A stretch of 64,000 bases of DNA from an uncultured Acidimicrobiaceae bacterium (lineage in GTDB: Bacteria; Actinomycetota; Acidimicrobiia; Acidimicrobiales; SZUA-35): positions 1 through 64,000 of the forward strand of contig CAMYLA010000026.1 of assembly GCA_947259095.1 (NCBI GenBank), in the 5' to 3' direction. Position numbers and translations under genes: made by a program. Numbering within the stretch: position 1 is the first letter of the stretch; each line of letters opens with the position of its first letter. Under the pieces are notes generated by a model. It did not search any database. It was not told the origin of the DNA and worked only from the letters and a program-made list of their open reading frames with translations. Of this stretch, positions 1-7,849 are shown piece after piece.

Positions 1-351
1 GCGGTGGATCCGACCGATGGATCAGTTATTCTTACGCGGTCCGGCACAAGGGGCCAGGAATTATCCGCTACGCTGTTTCGGCTCAAGAATGGCGATGTGG
101 ATCAAATCGGAGCAAATGTGTTAAATCCGACGGGAGTCGCTTTTGATGCCAACGGGCGGCTTTTTGTAACAAACCGCGCCGACGGGGAAGTCGTTCAAAT
201 CAGCGACGACAGCGAAGCGGTCCCGCTGGCCTCAGATCTGGGTGTCGCGACTGGGCTGGCTTTTGACTCGTCAGATACTCTGTTTGTCGGGGACAGAGGC
301 GGGGTGATTTACAAAATGTCGGGTTTGGGAGACGCAGCACATGCTGACTAA
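1..351 (+). CDS. NHL/SMP-30-like beta-propeller protein, 3' fragment
   Basis: The reading frame is open from the window edge and ends at TAA 349-351, so only a C-terminal part is visible. Blade-like repeats are seen: GVAFDANGRLFVTNR followed about 40 residues later by GLAFDSSDTLFVGDR, the pattern of NHL, SMP-30 and other six-bladed propellers. The substrate cannot be told. Codon use is strikingly different from the rest of the window (many A/T third positions, roughly half GC by eye), and the ORF ends just where the opposite-strand lipoprotein loses its plausible C-terminus. It may be a truncated gene from another source or the edge of an assembly chimera. Family assignment is moderate; gene integrity is doubtful. 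Confidence 0.5.
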   Translation, partial: AVDPTDGSVILTRSGTRGQELSATLFRLKNGDVDQIGANVLNPTGVAFDANGRLFVTNRADGEVVQISDDSEAVPLASDLGVATGLAFDSSDTLFVGDRGGVIYKMSGLGDAAHAD

Positions 352-892
352 TGGAGTCCTCCGGCAGGACCAGTACGACTTCATCGTCTTCATAGACCTC
401 GAAGTCTTCTCCAAGATCGTCGATGGCCTCAGGAGCCGTCAGCTCGAGTAGAGGCGCATAGTCGATATCGGGTACCGGCGGGCCGGCGGCGATATAGAAG
501 GCCTCCCAATACAACTGATAGCGGCCAAAGATCTCGTCGAGGTCCGAGTCCCACTCCGTTGGGATGTCGAGGTCGGGTTTTTCAGTCGTTCCGTCGGCGG
601 TGGTGGCACCGGCAACCGTCGTCGAAGTCGACGAGGACGGCGTGACCCCGTCGCCGGCATCGGAATCGACCGCTGAGACAGACGGCTGGGACGTCGACGC
701 ATCCACATCGGCATCGATGGGCGGGAACGACTCGGGATCGTCCGAGCCGTCGCCGCCACACCCCGCCGCCAACAAGGCAAAACCACCGGCCACCAAGACC
801 AAGCCCACCCGCAGACGACGGCCTAACAACTCCGGGATTCCCGAATCTCGGTCATGTGATGGCAACGGCGTCTCCTCGCCCGATGGGTTCAA
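200..892 (-). CDS. putative lipoprotein with disrupted 3' end
   Basis: The N-terminus has a positively charged stretch, a hydrophobic segment and a lipobox (LLAAGC), so the product should be exported and lipid-anchored. A Ser/Thr/Asp-rich linker follows, then a compact domain with DEIFGRYQLYWEAFY and LLELTAPEA, a pattern I do not recognise as a named family. Plausible coding stops near position 350 (VLVLPEDS). From there to the stop at 200 the frame is antisense to the beta-propeller fragment and uses codons foreign to this genome (TGT, AAA, TCA). The real C-terminus has probably been lost at a junction near 345-352. Start ATG at 892 is upstream of the signal peptide with no strong Shine-Dalgarno. 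Confidence 0.5.
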   Translation of the reverse strand: MNPSGEETPLPSHDRDSGIPELLGRRLRVGLVLVAGGFALLAAGCGGDGSDDPESFPPIDADVDASTSQPSVSAVDSDAGDGVTPSSSTSTTVAGATTADGTTEKPDLDIPTEWDSDLDEIFGRYQLYWEAFYIAAGPPVPDIDYAPLLELTAPEAIDDLGEDFEVYEDDEVVLVLPEDSISQHVLRLPNPTFCKSPRLCPRQTEYLTSQKPAQSRHPDLRPAGPLRCRR

Positions 893-1231
893 AACTCCCT
901 GGAGCGACGCTGCGCCAAGGGCCTACGGCATGAACAGGCACGCAACAAATATTGCCACGAACCCCGGATCGACAAACCGCGTCGGCGATCTGACCAACCC
1001 ACCGGAAGATCATTTGTTCGGGCGAGATCCGCCACCACCGAGTGTCGCCGCTTCGCTTCTCAACCTGTCGTCGGACAGCCGAAGCCGTCGATACGGATGA
1101 GAATTTAGCATCGTGTCACACCAGCTGGCTACAACTTTCTCATCGAACACACACCACACATCCGCACCCGCCACCACCGTTGGTCCGTGGCGGAACGGCC
1201 GAGGTTCCGGCTGCTCATCAGGCTCGTTTTC
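893..1231. other. intergenic stretch, no gene seen
   Basis: About 340 bases separate the lipoprotein start from the MFS stop, both genes on the minus strand. Short ORFs here lack ribosome sites and family signatures. Two AT-richer patches, near 945-955 and 1100-1110, could hold the lipoprotein promoter, but no convincing -35/-10 pair was found. Confidence 0.4.
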
Positions 1232-2473
1232 CTATTCCGGTTCGGGCTGCAGGCCACCCGACGTGGTGACCGGCAGGCCGATGAGCAACAGCCGAGCCGT
1301 CGCCGCCAGGCCGGAACAGAGCAATATGGGGATCGTGTAGCCGGCGGTCCGGTCGATCAGCCAGCCGGCGGTCGGCGGCCCAACCAGTCCGCCCAGGCCC
1401 TGCGAGGTGTAGAAGAGGCCGAGCACCGAACCGAGCCCGAGCACACCGAACCGTTCGGCGAGCACGATCGTGCTGAGCGCCACGAAGCCGCCGTAACCGA
1501 TGCCCAGAGCCGTGACGAACAGCAGCAGCATGAGATAGGAGTCACCGGCGGCGAGCCACACCAGGAAACTGAGGGCGATCAGCACGAAGCACGAGCGGTA
1601 CAGGGCAACCGATCCGAACCGCCGAACCGCCGTGCCGAATCCGATCCTGGCCAGCACGCTGGCCCCGCCGAGCACGCCGACGAGAATTGCGGCAGCAACC
1701 GAGTCCACACCCCGGTCCTTGGCATACTGGCCAACGAAAACGAACGGAACGAACAACGCCAATCCCGAGCACAGTGCCGACAGCTGCAAGCGCCGGAACA
1801 CGGCGGAACCGAAGGCGTCACCGAAACGGGCCGGCTGCGGCCCGGCCTGGCCCGGTGGCCGGCGGACCAGGAGCGTACAGGCCAGCAGAACTGCGGATCC
1901 GCCGATACCGAGCATGACAAACGTGTCCCGCCAGCCGTATCGCTCGATCAGGGCCGCCGACACGGGCGACATCACCAGCGTGCCGGCCCCGATACCGGCA
2001 ACCGCCAAGCCGACCGCGGTGGCCCGGTGGCGATCGAACCAGCCCCCGACCGTCGCCACCATCGGGATGTAGCCGCAGGCTGCGGCGATCCCCACACCGG
2101 CGCCGTAGGTCACGTAGCCGACGGCCAACGAATCCACCCGACTCGTCGCCAGCAGGCCGACCAGAAGCGCAACGGCGCCAACCGCCAGCACCGGCCGGGG
2201 GCCCCACAGGTCAGCGGCCCGGCCGGTGATCAGACTCAGCCAGAAAAAGGCGAAGGTCGTGATACCGAATACCACGGCAGTTGCGCCCCTGGTGGTGTTG
2301 AACTCGGCGGCCATATCGGCGAAGAAGGCACCGAAGCTGTAGGCGATGCCGAGGCTCACGAACGACGACAGGAACGTTGCGACAACCACGAGCCAGGCCT
2401 GGCGGGAGTCAACCCCACCGATCCGGGCCGAACTCGGTGTATCGATGATCGGACGCTGTTCGTCGACGGCCAC
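1232..2473 (-). CDS. MFS transporter (monocarboxylate/OFA-like)
   Basis: A 413-residue, twelve-helix major facilitator. The first helix begins about residue 18 (AWLVVVATFL), the loop between helices 2 and 3 carries the MFS signature GRAADLWGPR, and helix 4 onwards has GYIPMVATVGGWFDRHRATAVG, typical of monocarboxylate and oxalate/formate-like carriers. GTG at 2473 is chosen because it lies eight bases after the stop of the AtuA-like gene and leaves a short hydrophilic N-terminus; the longer open frame upstream is antisense noise inside that gene. The arrangement points to one operon and suggests the carrier imports or exports the acid metabolised by the AtuA-like protein. The substrate is inferred from context only. 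Confidence 0.85.
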   Translation of the reverse strand: MAVDEQRPIIDTPSSARIGGVDSRQAWLVVVATFLSSFVSLGIAYSFGAFFADMAAEFNTTRGATAVVFGITTFAFFWLSLITGRAADLWGPRPVLAVGAVALLVGLLATSRVDSLAVGYVTYGAGVGIAAACGYIPMVATVGGWFDRHRATAVGLAVAGIGAGTLVMSPVSAALIERYGWRDTFVMLGIGGSAVLLACTLLVRRPPGQAGPQPARFGDAFGSAVFRRLQLSALCSGLALFVPFVFVGQYAKDRGVDSVAAAILVGVLGGASVLARIGFGTAVRRFGSVALYRSCFVLIALSFLVWLAAGDSYLMLLLFVTALGIGYGGFVALSTIVLAERFGVLGLGSVLGLFYTSQGLGGLVGPPTAGWLIDRTAGYTIPILLCSGLAATARLLLIGLPVTTSGGLQPEPE

Positions 2474-2481
2474 TCGGCGGG

Positions 2482-4281
2482 TCAGTCGGCGTCGACGAGG
2501 GCGGCAAGCGCCCGGTCGATCTCGACGTCGATGTTCAACAGTGCGTGGCTGTATGTCTTGCCCTGGGCGTCGATGTGGAGGCTGAGGGTTCCGCCCCCGC
2601 CGAGGCACTCGTGGAGGAGGAAGTTGAGGGCCCCGATGTTCGGCACCTCGAACCGCTCGACCTCGCCGAAGGCAATCCCGGTGAAGGCTTCTTTGACCCG
2701 GTCGGCGGTGATGTTGTCCACCAGCCAGGGGTACAACGCCGGATGCCGGGCGATGACCCCGATGTTGCAGGTGTCGCCCTTGTCGCCGGAACGCCCGTGG
2801 GCCAGCGACGACAACTTCACCGTGACCATCTCGCCACTCGGCGATGACCCCTCGGACTCCGACCCACCGGCCGATGCAGGATCCGGTTCGACTCGGCCCG
2901 GCCCGGTCGGGCCCTCGAAGCCCACCGCAGCCTCCACCCGGTCGCCTCCGCCCATCACCACCACGTCCGACTGGCAGAGCCGGCGGGGGATCAGGCATGG
3001 CCAGTAGGCAACCACGTCCTGCACAGGCGGGCGGCCACCGATCACACCAACCCCGGGTGGCCCGGACAGCACCATGGCAGGCAGCATCTTCGAGAATTCC
3101 CGGACCTTGGCCCGGTCATGGTCACGGACACCGAACCTGGCCATGACCTCGGTCGATTCGCCGCTGGGCGAGAGTGGGCCCCACGTTGCATCGGCGCCAA
3201 CCGCTTCGCTCAACGTATCTTCGAACTCGGGCAGCCGGCCCCAGAGGATCTCGCCGAACATCTCGGCCTTGCCCTTGGCGTCTGGCCCGCAGACGATCAC
3301 CCCACCCGATGCCTTGTAGCCGTCGCTGTAGCTCATCGAGACCTTGAGCAGGTCGGTTGGGGCTGCGCCACGAATTCCGGAAACCCGCACCCGGTCCTGG
3401 CCCGCCTCCTCCAGCCGGATACTGCCGAAGTCAACCACCACATCAGGCGTCAGGTAGGCGGCGGGATCGCCCATCTCGTACACGAGTTGTTCCTTGATCG
3501 TTGCAACGCTGATCAAGCCGCCGGTGTCGGGGTGTTTGGTGACAACGAACGAGCCGTCCTCGTCCACCTCGACGATCGGGTAGCCGACGTTGTGGAACGA
3601 CGGCACCTGCCGCCAGTCCGTGAAGTTGCCCCCGGTGCTCTGCGCCCCGCATTCGAGAATATGGCCGGCGATGATGCCGGCGGCCAGGCGATCCCAGTCG
3701 TCGCCGGCCCAACCGAAGTGGTGGATCATCGGCGCCAGCGTGATCCCGGTGTCGGTGACCCGGCCGGTCACGATGAACTTGGCACCCTCCTGCAGGGCTC
3801 GGACGACCGGGGCGGCACCGAAGTAGGCATTGGCGCTCGTCACCCGCTCGATCACCTCGCCGAATCGTCGGCCATCGTCCATGTTGGACATGTCGACCCC
3901 GTCGTCGTGCCAGCCACCGATCCGATCCATCAGATCGTCACCGGCCACCACACCCACCCTCGGATCGAGGCCGCGAGCTGCGCCCCGGCTCACGATCGCT
4001 TCGCCGCATGCCAGCGGCCGCACCCCGCCGGCATTGGAGATGATGGTGATGCCCTTGGCGATGGCATCGGCCATGACCTCGTCGAGCTGATCGACGAAGT
4101 CGACCGCATAGCCGGTGTCGGGGTTGCGTTGGACCTGTTTCTGGAGGATCGACATCGTGATCTCAGCCAGGAAGTCCATGGTGATCACATCGACCGGACC
4201 ACCCTCGATCTGTCGTCGGAGGGCGGTGAGGTCGTCGCCCCAGTAGCCGCTGGCGTTGGCAATTCGTAGTGGCTCTGCCAT
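2482..4281 (-). CDS. AtuA-like acyclic terpene utilisation family protein (DUF1446)
   Basis: A 599-residue protein beginning MAEPLRIANASGYWGDD, the conserved N-terminus of the AtuA/DUF1446 family. Other family blocks are GITIISNAGGVRP, GRVTDTGITLAPMIHHFGW and GGNFTDWR. After a low-complexity linker, residues from about 500 form the second AtuA-type domain (LAHGRSGDKGDTCNIGVIAR). In Pseudomonas, atuA belongs to the citronellol/geranyl-CoA degradation cluster, but many actinobacterial homologues have unknown substrates. ATG 4281 is supported by GGGGAAGAG directly upstream. The gene precedes the MFS gene with an eight-base gap and is divergent from the LLM oxidoreductase. Family is firm; the precise reaction is not established. 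Confidence 0.88.
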   Translation of the reverse strand: MAEPLRIANASGYWGDDLTALRRQIEGGPVDVITMDFLAEITMSILQKQVQRNPDTGYAVDFVDQLDEVMADAIAKGITIISNAGGVRPLACGEAIVSRGAARGLDPRVGVVAGDDLMDRIGGWHDDGVDMSNMDDGRRFGEVIERVTSANAYFGAAPVVRALQEGAKFIVTGRVTDTGITLAPMIHHFGWAGDDWDRLAAGIIAGHILECGAQSTGGNFTDWRQVPSFHNVGYPIVEVDEDGSFVVTKHPDTGGLISVATIKEQLVYEMGDPAAYLTPDVVVDFGSIRLEEAGQDRVRVSGIRGAAPTDLLKVSMSYSDGYKASGGVIVCGPDAKGKAEMFGEILWGRLPEFEDTLSEAVGADATWGPLSPSGESTEVMARFGVRDHDRAKVREFSKMLPAMVLSGPPGVGVIGGRPPVQDVVAYWPCLIPRRLCQSDVVVMGGGDRVEAAVGFEGPTGPGRVEPDPASAGGSESEGSSPSGEMVTVKLSSLAHGRSGDKGDTCNIGVIARHPALYPWLVDNITADRVKEAFTGIAFGEVERFEVPNIGALNFLLHECLGGGGTLSLHIDAQGKTYSHALLNIDVEIDRALAALVDAD

Positions 4282-4447
4282 CTCTTCCCCTGTGCTCGAA
4301 ACGACCGGCCGACCGGCCCGTGGCGACCGATGCCCGCCTCCCAACCCACCGGCGCAGCGCCGGTGCGGCGATAGTGGTCGAGAGTAGCGTCTGGTGCCGC
4401 GCGGGAACGATTGCGTACGATCGGTCAATGCCGGAGGGAAACCGATC
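4282..4447. promoter_or_regulatory. divergent promoter region, AtuA operon / LLM gene
   Basis: The 166 bases between two divergent starts must contain both promoters. The LLM gene has a clear ribosome site (GGAGGG about eight bases before ATG 4448) and the AtuA gene has GGGGAAGAG before its ATG. I see no convincing operator palindrome. Confidence 0.4.
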
Positions 4448-5464
4448 ATGAGAGTCGAGACGTCGCTGCCGAACGCAGACCTGCGAACCGTGGGCGCCGC
4501 CGCGACCCGGCTGGAGAACGCCGGCTACGACACCATCACGACACAGGAGAACCGACACGACCCGTTCCTTCCGTTGGCGGTTGCGGCTGTCAACACGACA
4601 ACGGTCGGTCTGGCCACCAGCGTGGCCATCGCCTTCCCCCGAAGCCCGATGGTGGCGGCCAACGTCGGCTGGGATCTGCAGAAGGCATCGGGCGGCCGCT
4701 TCGAGCTCGGACTCGGCACCCAGGTCCGGGGCCACAACGAACGCAGGTTCAGCGTGCCGTGGTCGGCACCGGCGCCTCGGTTGGAGGAGTACGTCTCGGC
4801 GGTGAAATCGATCTGGAACAGCTGGGCCACCGGTGAGCGTCTCGACTTCCAAGGCGAGCACTACCAGTTCTCACTGATGACACCGAACTTCACTCCCGAG
4901 CCGCTGGAGACAGCACCGCCCCGCATCACCGTTGCCGCGGTCGGGCCCGGCATGCTGCGAGTGGCCGGCCGGGTGGCCGACGGCGTTCGGCTCCACCCGT
5001 TCTGCACCAGGGACTACCTGGAGGCTGCGGTGCTCCCCCAGCTCGCAACCGGTCTGGGCCAGCGCAGGCGTGATCCGGCGGCGCTCGATGTGTACGGCGG
5101 CGGATTCGTCTGTACCGGACCCGACGATGCAGCGGTTGCTGAAGCCATGGACTGGGTTCGGTACCGGATCGGTTTCTACGGCTCCACCCGGGCGTACTGG
5201 CCGGTGCTGGAACAGCACGACCTGCTGGACCTCGGCGAGCGGCTGAACCACCTGTCGAAGAACAACGGCTGGGATGACATGGCCGGTCTGGTCTCCGACG
5301 AGATCGTGAGGCTGTTCGCCGCGGTCGGCCGCCACGACCAGCTGGTCGACGCGATCGAGGAGCGTTTCGGCGGGATCAGCCAGGCGGTGGGTCTCGGCAC
5401 CGGCACCGGCACCGAGACGGATGTGCCGCCGGATCTCCTGGAGGACATCAAGGCCCTCGGGTAG
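4448..5464 (+). CDS. F420-dependent LLM-class oxidoreductase (MSMEG_2256-like)
   Basis: A 338-residue luciferase-like monooxygenase fold protein. The N-terminal block MRVETSLPNADL and the LGLGTQVRGHNERRFSVPWS segment match the F420-dependent LLM subfamily common in mycobacteria and Acidimicrobiia; such enzymes use reduced F420 or FMN to oxidise or reduce small organic molecules in the cytosol. ATG 4448 is chosen over the upstream ATG at 4394 because GGAGGG sits at proper spacing and the family N-terminus starts there. It is divergent from the AtuA/MFS pair, so a role in the same catabolic path is plausible but inferred. The 3' end overlaps a convergent small membrane-protein gene by 17 bases. 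Confidence 0.85.
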   Translation: MRVETSLPNADLRTVGAAATRLENAGYDTITTQENRHDPFLPLAVAAVNTTTVGLATSVAIAFPRSPMVAANVGWDLQKASGGRFELGLGTQVRGHNERRFSVPWSAPAPRLEEYVSAVKSIWNSWATGERLDFQGEHYQFSLMTPNFTPEPLETAPPRITVAAVGPGMLRVAGRVADGVRLHPFCTRDYLEAAVLPQLATGLGQRRRDPAALDVYGGGFVCTGPDDAAVAEAMDWVRYRIGFYGSTRAYWPVLEQHDLLDLGERLNHLSKNNGWDDMAGLVSDEIVRLFAAVGRHDQLVDAIEERFGGISQAVGLGTGTGTETDVPPDLLEDIKALG

Positions 5465-5921
5465 ACGCGCCCTCGTCTGCCGATTCATCGGAGTGCTCAG
5501 GCCCCGATCGGCCTCCGATCTCCGCAAGAACCAGGAGCACACTGCACAAGCTGATGGCGCAGCTGCTCAACAGACCGATGGCAGTCGATCCGGACCCAAT
5601 GGTCAAGACCGCAACCAACAGGTTTGCCGCAACCGCCAGCAACAGCGACCAGCCGGGGATGCCCTTCCTGGTCGACGGCGCCACGGATCGCCGCTTGAAG
5701 TGCACCCTCGACCCGGTCGGCCTGCCACCGACACCCAGCCGGCCACGGGACCGATCGGCGTCGGTGTCGGCGCCGGCGTCCCGTGGGGCCACCACCGGCA
5801 ACCGGTCGGACCCCCGGGGGGGAACGGATCGGGCCGACCTTCCCCTTCCTGCGCTTTCCCACCAATCGTCCAACCCATCACGCCAGGATCGATCTCGTCG
5901 ACCCCTCTCTGGCCATCTCAT
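5448..5921 (-). CDS. small two-helix membrane protein
   Basis: An Arg/Gly-rich soluble N-terminal half is followed by two hydrophobic segments (WSLLLAVAANLLVAVLTIG and AIGLLSSCAISLCSVLLVL) and a charged tail, indicating a two-pass membrane protein of 157 residues. No family is recognised. ATG 5919-5921 overlaps the TGA of the preceding 59-residue gene as ATGA, so translational coupling is likely, and that gene has an excellent ribosome site. An internal start just before the helices would also give a sensible protein. The 3' end overlaps the convergent LLM gene. Function unknown. Confidence 0.5.
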   Translation of the reverse strand: MRWPERGRRDRSWRDGLDDWWESAGRGRSARSVPPRGSDRLPVVAPRDAGADTDADRSRGRLGVGGRPTGSRVHFKRRSVAPSTRKGIPGWSLLLAVAANLLVAVLTIGSGSTAIGLLSSCAISLCSVLLVLAEIGGRSGPEHSDESADEGASTRGP

Positions 5922-6097
5922 TGAGCGCTCCCCCCTGGATACTGGCCGTTCGTCGTCAGCCCCTCGAGAAAGTGGAATGAAAGTGCACCGGACAGGCGTT
6001 CAGGAGTGAATGACTTCGTGACCTGCATCGGGATATTCGCCAATATTCGCTGCACCCGATTGAGAGCGCTTCGAATTGCCAGGGTTCGTTCAGCCAC
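5918..6097 (-). CDS. 59-residue small protein of unknown function
   Basis: The start is GTG 6097, preceded at six bases by a near-perfect Shine-Dalgarno (AAGGAGG at about 6104-6110), the strongest ribosome site in this part of the window. The peptide is amphipathic and basic, begins MAERTLAIRSALNRVQ and ends GGSAQ, with no signal peptide and no recognised family. Its stop overlaps the start of the two-helix membrane protein by four bases, so the two are probably co-translated. The longer ORF starting at 6142 lacks a ribosome site. Existence is fairly likely from the SD and coupling; function is unknown. Confidence 0.55.
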   Translation of the reverse strand: MAERTLAIRSALNRVQRILANIPMQVTKSFTPERLSGALSFHFLEGLTTNGQYPGGSAQ

Positions 6098-6346
6098 GTC
6101 GTCCCTCCTTCGGCTTTCCGGCTTCTGCTCAAGAGACGCCACGAAGAGTCACTGTCGATACCGGGAAGACAAGATATTTTGACGATTTGTCAGCCGACAT
6201 GGTCGGCCGACCCCCCAGGCTTGGCCGGCCAGGATCGACCTCGGGCCGATGCCGAAGGTCTACTTTGGGCTGATTTGACCCCGTACCTCGGGACAGTCGC
6301 CGCCAATTGGTTACCGTAAGTGTTTAGTACCACTGATTGCCACTCT

Positions 6347-6389
6347 ATGTGGCCGCTATCTGTACAGGCGATAGACCGATCGGCCACAT
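6347..6389. repeat. inverted repeat / stem-loop
   Basis: ATGTGGCCG at 6347-6355 is perfectly complementary to CGGCCACAT at 6381-6389, and inside it CTATC (6356-6360) pairs with GATAG (6370-6374) around a nine-base loop; only ACCGAT at 6375-6380 is left as a bulge. Fourteen pairs in a non-coding, AT-richer stretch suggest a folded RNA element or a protein-binding site. No T-tract follows on the plus strand, so a simple terminator is unlikely. Confidence 0.45.
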
Positions 6390-6838
6390 TTCGAGGGATA
6401 GTTGCCATCATCACATACGACTGGATTACCAGCGATGGCCGCCATTCATCCCGAATTCCGGGGTCGCTCGGCCGACCATGCTCCGACTGGCACCTCCATC
6501 GATGACACCCACCACCCGGACTCGAGGGCGGCCCGGCCGGTTGGAACGGCACACGGGACGTCAGCCCACGACCCCCCTGGGGGCCACATCGGATCAAGCG
6601 CCAGCGGGCCCGCCGGTCGACGCCCAGTACTGGATGCCGGGCCGGGCCACGAACGAACGGACCGCTGAGACCTGGTTCGGGCCACGGCTGTATCGGGCCG
6701 ACCGTAGGGCCTTCGGACCGAGCCGGCTCACCGGTCCGGGCGGCCAGGCGTTTCGGCGAACGCTGCCGTCGTTAACGAAAATTCTTTCCGAACGTTTTGT
6801 TTCAGGGTGGGATTTGGTAATAGCGTTTGGCCAACACC

Positions 6839-6857
6839 AGTAGTTGCAACAACTACT
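6839..6857. promoter_or_regulatory. perfect palindrome upstream of sigma-factor gene
   Basis: AGTAGTTG and CAACTACT form exact eight-base arms around CAA, ending 32 bases before the sigma-factor start and just upstream of its ribosome site (CGGAGG). Position and symmetry suggest an operator for a dimeric regulator or an RNA hairpin near the transcript 5' end. The binding protein is unknown. Confidence 0.5.
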
Positions 6858-6889
6858 TACAGTAACCAACCACTCGGAGGATCGGGGCT

Positions 6890-7468
6890 ATGGGGAAGCC
6901 ACGTCATACCGGAGATCGCCCGGAACTGGAGTTGAAGCGAATTCTGACCGTCGCCCGAGCCGCCGCCTTGGCCGTCGGTGCCAACGACCACGAAGCGGAC
7001 GAGGTGGCCCAGACCACCGCGGTCAAGTTGTGGTCCAAGTGGCAGACCGAACACATTCGCCGGGCCCGCCGGCGGGGACGGGAACGATGGGAGGGCTACG
7101 TCCGGCGGGCCGCCAGGAACGTGCACTACGACCTGGTGCGCAGCCACCAGCGTCGAATCGACCGGCAGCATCGGGCGGCCAACCTGGCCTGCGCCTCGAT
7201 CGAGAGTCTGCGGCTCGGTCTGGCCGTACCGGCCTCGCCGGAACAGATCGAAGCCCACCTCGGCCGGAGCATGATTGCCGAGGAGATCATGAGACTCCCG
7301 ACCCGACAGCGTCAGGTCGCAGCCCGGATCTGCCTGGAGGAGATGACGGTCTCGGAAGTGGCCCTCGATCTGAACATCCAGCCACAGTCGGTGCGAAAGC
7401 ATCTTCGACGAGCCCGGAGGACGCTGCAGGTCAGACTCTCCGAGTTCGACGACCATGGCCGAGGCTGA
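6890..7468 (+). CDS. sigma-70 family (ECF-like) RNA polymerase sigma factor
   Basis: A 192-residue protein with the two core ECF domains. Region 2 spans about residues 20-100 (ADEVAQTTAVKLWSKWQ, then a basic segment ending VHYDLVRSHQRRIDR). Region 4 spans about residues 125-185 (LPTRQRQVAARICLEEMT, then the helix-turn-helix SEVALDLNIQPQSVRKHLRRAR). It should direct RNA polymerase to a specific promoter set. ATG 6890 has CGGAGG eight bases upstream. No obvious anti-sigma gene follows; the next gene is convergent and encodes a 59-residue protein. The palindrome at 6839-6857 may be its control site. The stimulus is unknown. Confidence 0.85.
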   Translation: MGKPRHTGDRPELELKRILTVARAAALAVGANDHEADEVAQTTAVKLWSKWQTEHIRRARRRGRERWEGYVRRAARNVHYDLVRSHQRRIDRQHRAANLACASIESLRLGLAVPASPEQIEAHLGRSMIAEEIMRLPTRQRQVAARICLEEMTVSEVALDLNIQPQSVRKHLRRARRTLQVRLSEFDDHGRG

Positions 7469-7485
7469 GCCCGACGAACCGACCT

Positions 7486-7665
7486 CTACCTGGCCGGGCC
7501 CAAGACCGTCACCCCGAGTCCGGGCAGCGTTTCGATTCGGCCGTCGTCATCGGCCAGGTCGATGGTGGCCAATTGTCGTAGGGCTTCCAGTCGGATCCGG
7601 CGGTCGACGGCCTCCGGTACGGAACGGACGTCATTGTCTTCGTTTCCATGGAGCGGTTCAGTCAT
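7486..7665 (-). CDS. 59-residue acidic small protein
   Basis: An ATG at 7665 preceded directly by GGGGAAGAG, the same leader as the AtuA-like gene, opens a 59-codon frame ending at TAG 7486-7488. The peptide begins MTEPLHGNEDNDVRSV, has a charged helical middle (DRRIRLEALRQLATIDLADDD) and a short hydrophobic end (LPGLGVTVLGPAR). It has no signal peptide, membrane segment or recognised family. It is convergent with the sigma factor (17 bases between stops) and lies 184 bases downstream of the permease on the same strand. The ribosome site and sensible codon use argue that it is real. Function unknown. Confidence 0.45.
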   Translation of the reverse strand: MTEPLHGNEDNDVRSVPEAVDRRIRLEALRQLATIDLADDDGRIETLPGLGVTVLGPAR

Positions 7666-7849
7666 CTCTTCCCCGTTGTGGTCGATCCCTCTGGGTTTCG
7701 GTGACCGAGACGAACATCGGTCTCACAGTTCTTGAGACGCCGCAGCCGGCACCGATCGTTACCACCTTCGAGCGGAATTATTGCCGGTGTTCCGGCAAAC
7801 CGTTGCGGGGCCGGGAATTCGGTCGGTATCGACCGCTCGGCCCGCACCG

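Larger units (their letters stand above)
6098..6889. other. long intergenic region with hairpin and palindrome, no gene seen
   Basis: Nearly 800 bases without a convincing gene. ORFs of 80-168 codons exist on both strands but lack ribosome sites, start in antisense-like sequence and show no family motifs. Several patches (6160-6190, 6300-6440, 6775-6870) are distinctly AT-richer than the surroundings. Two structured elements, listed separately, lie at 6347-6389 and 6839-6857. The left part holds the promoter of the small-gene pair and the right part that of the sigma factor. Confidence 0.45.

Noticed and set aside
1187-3007. A 606-codon plus-strand frame at the MFS/AtuA locus
   Set aside because: Composition (Gln/Arg/His-rich) and lack of motifs mark it as antisense to the MFS and AtuA-like genes.
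6337-6843. 168-codon plus-strand ORF and overlapping minus ORFs in the gap
   Set aside because: No ribosome site, no motif, and they run through the stem-loop and AT-rich segments.
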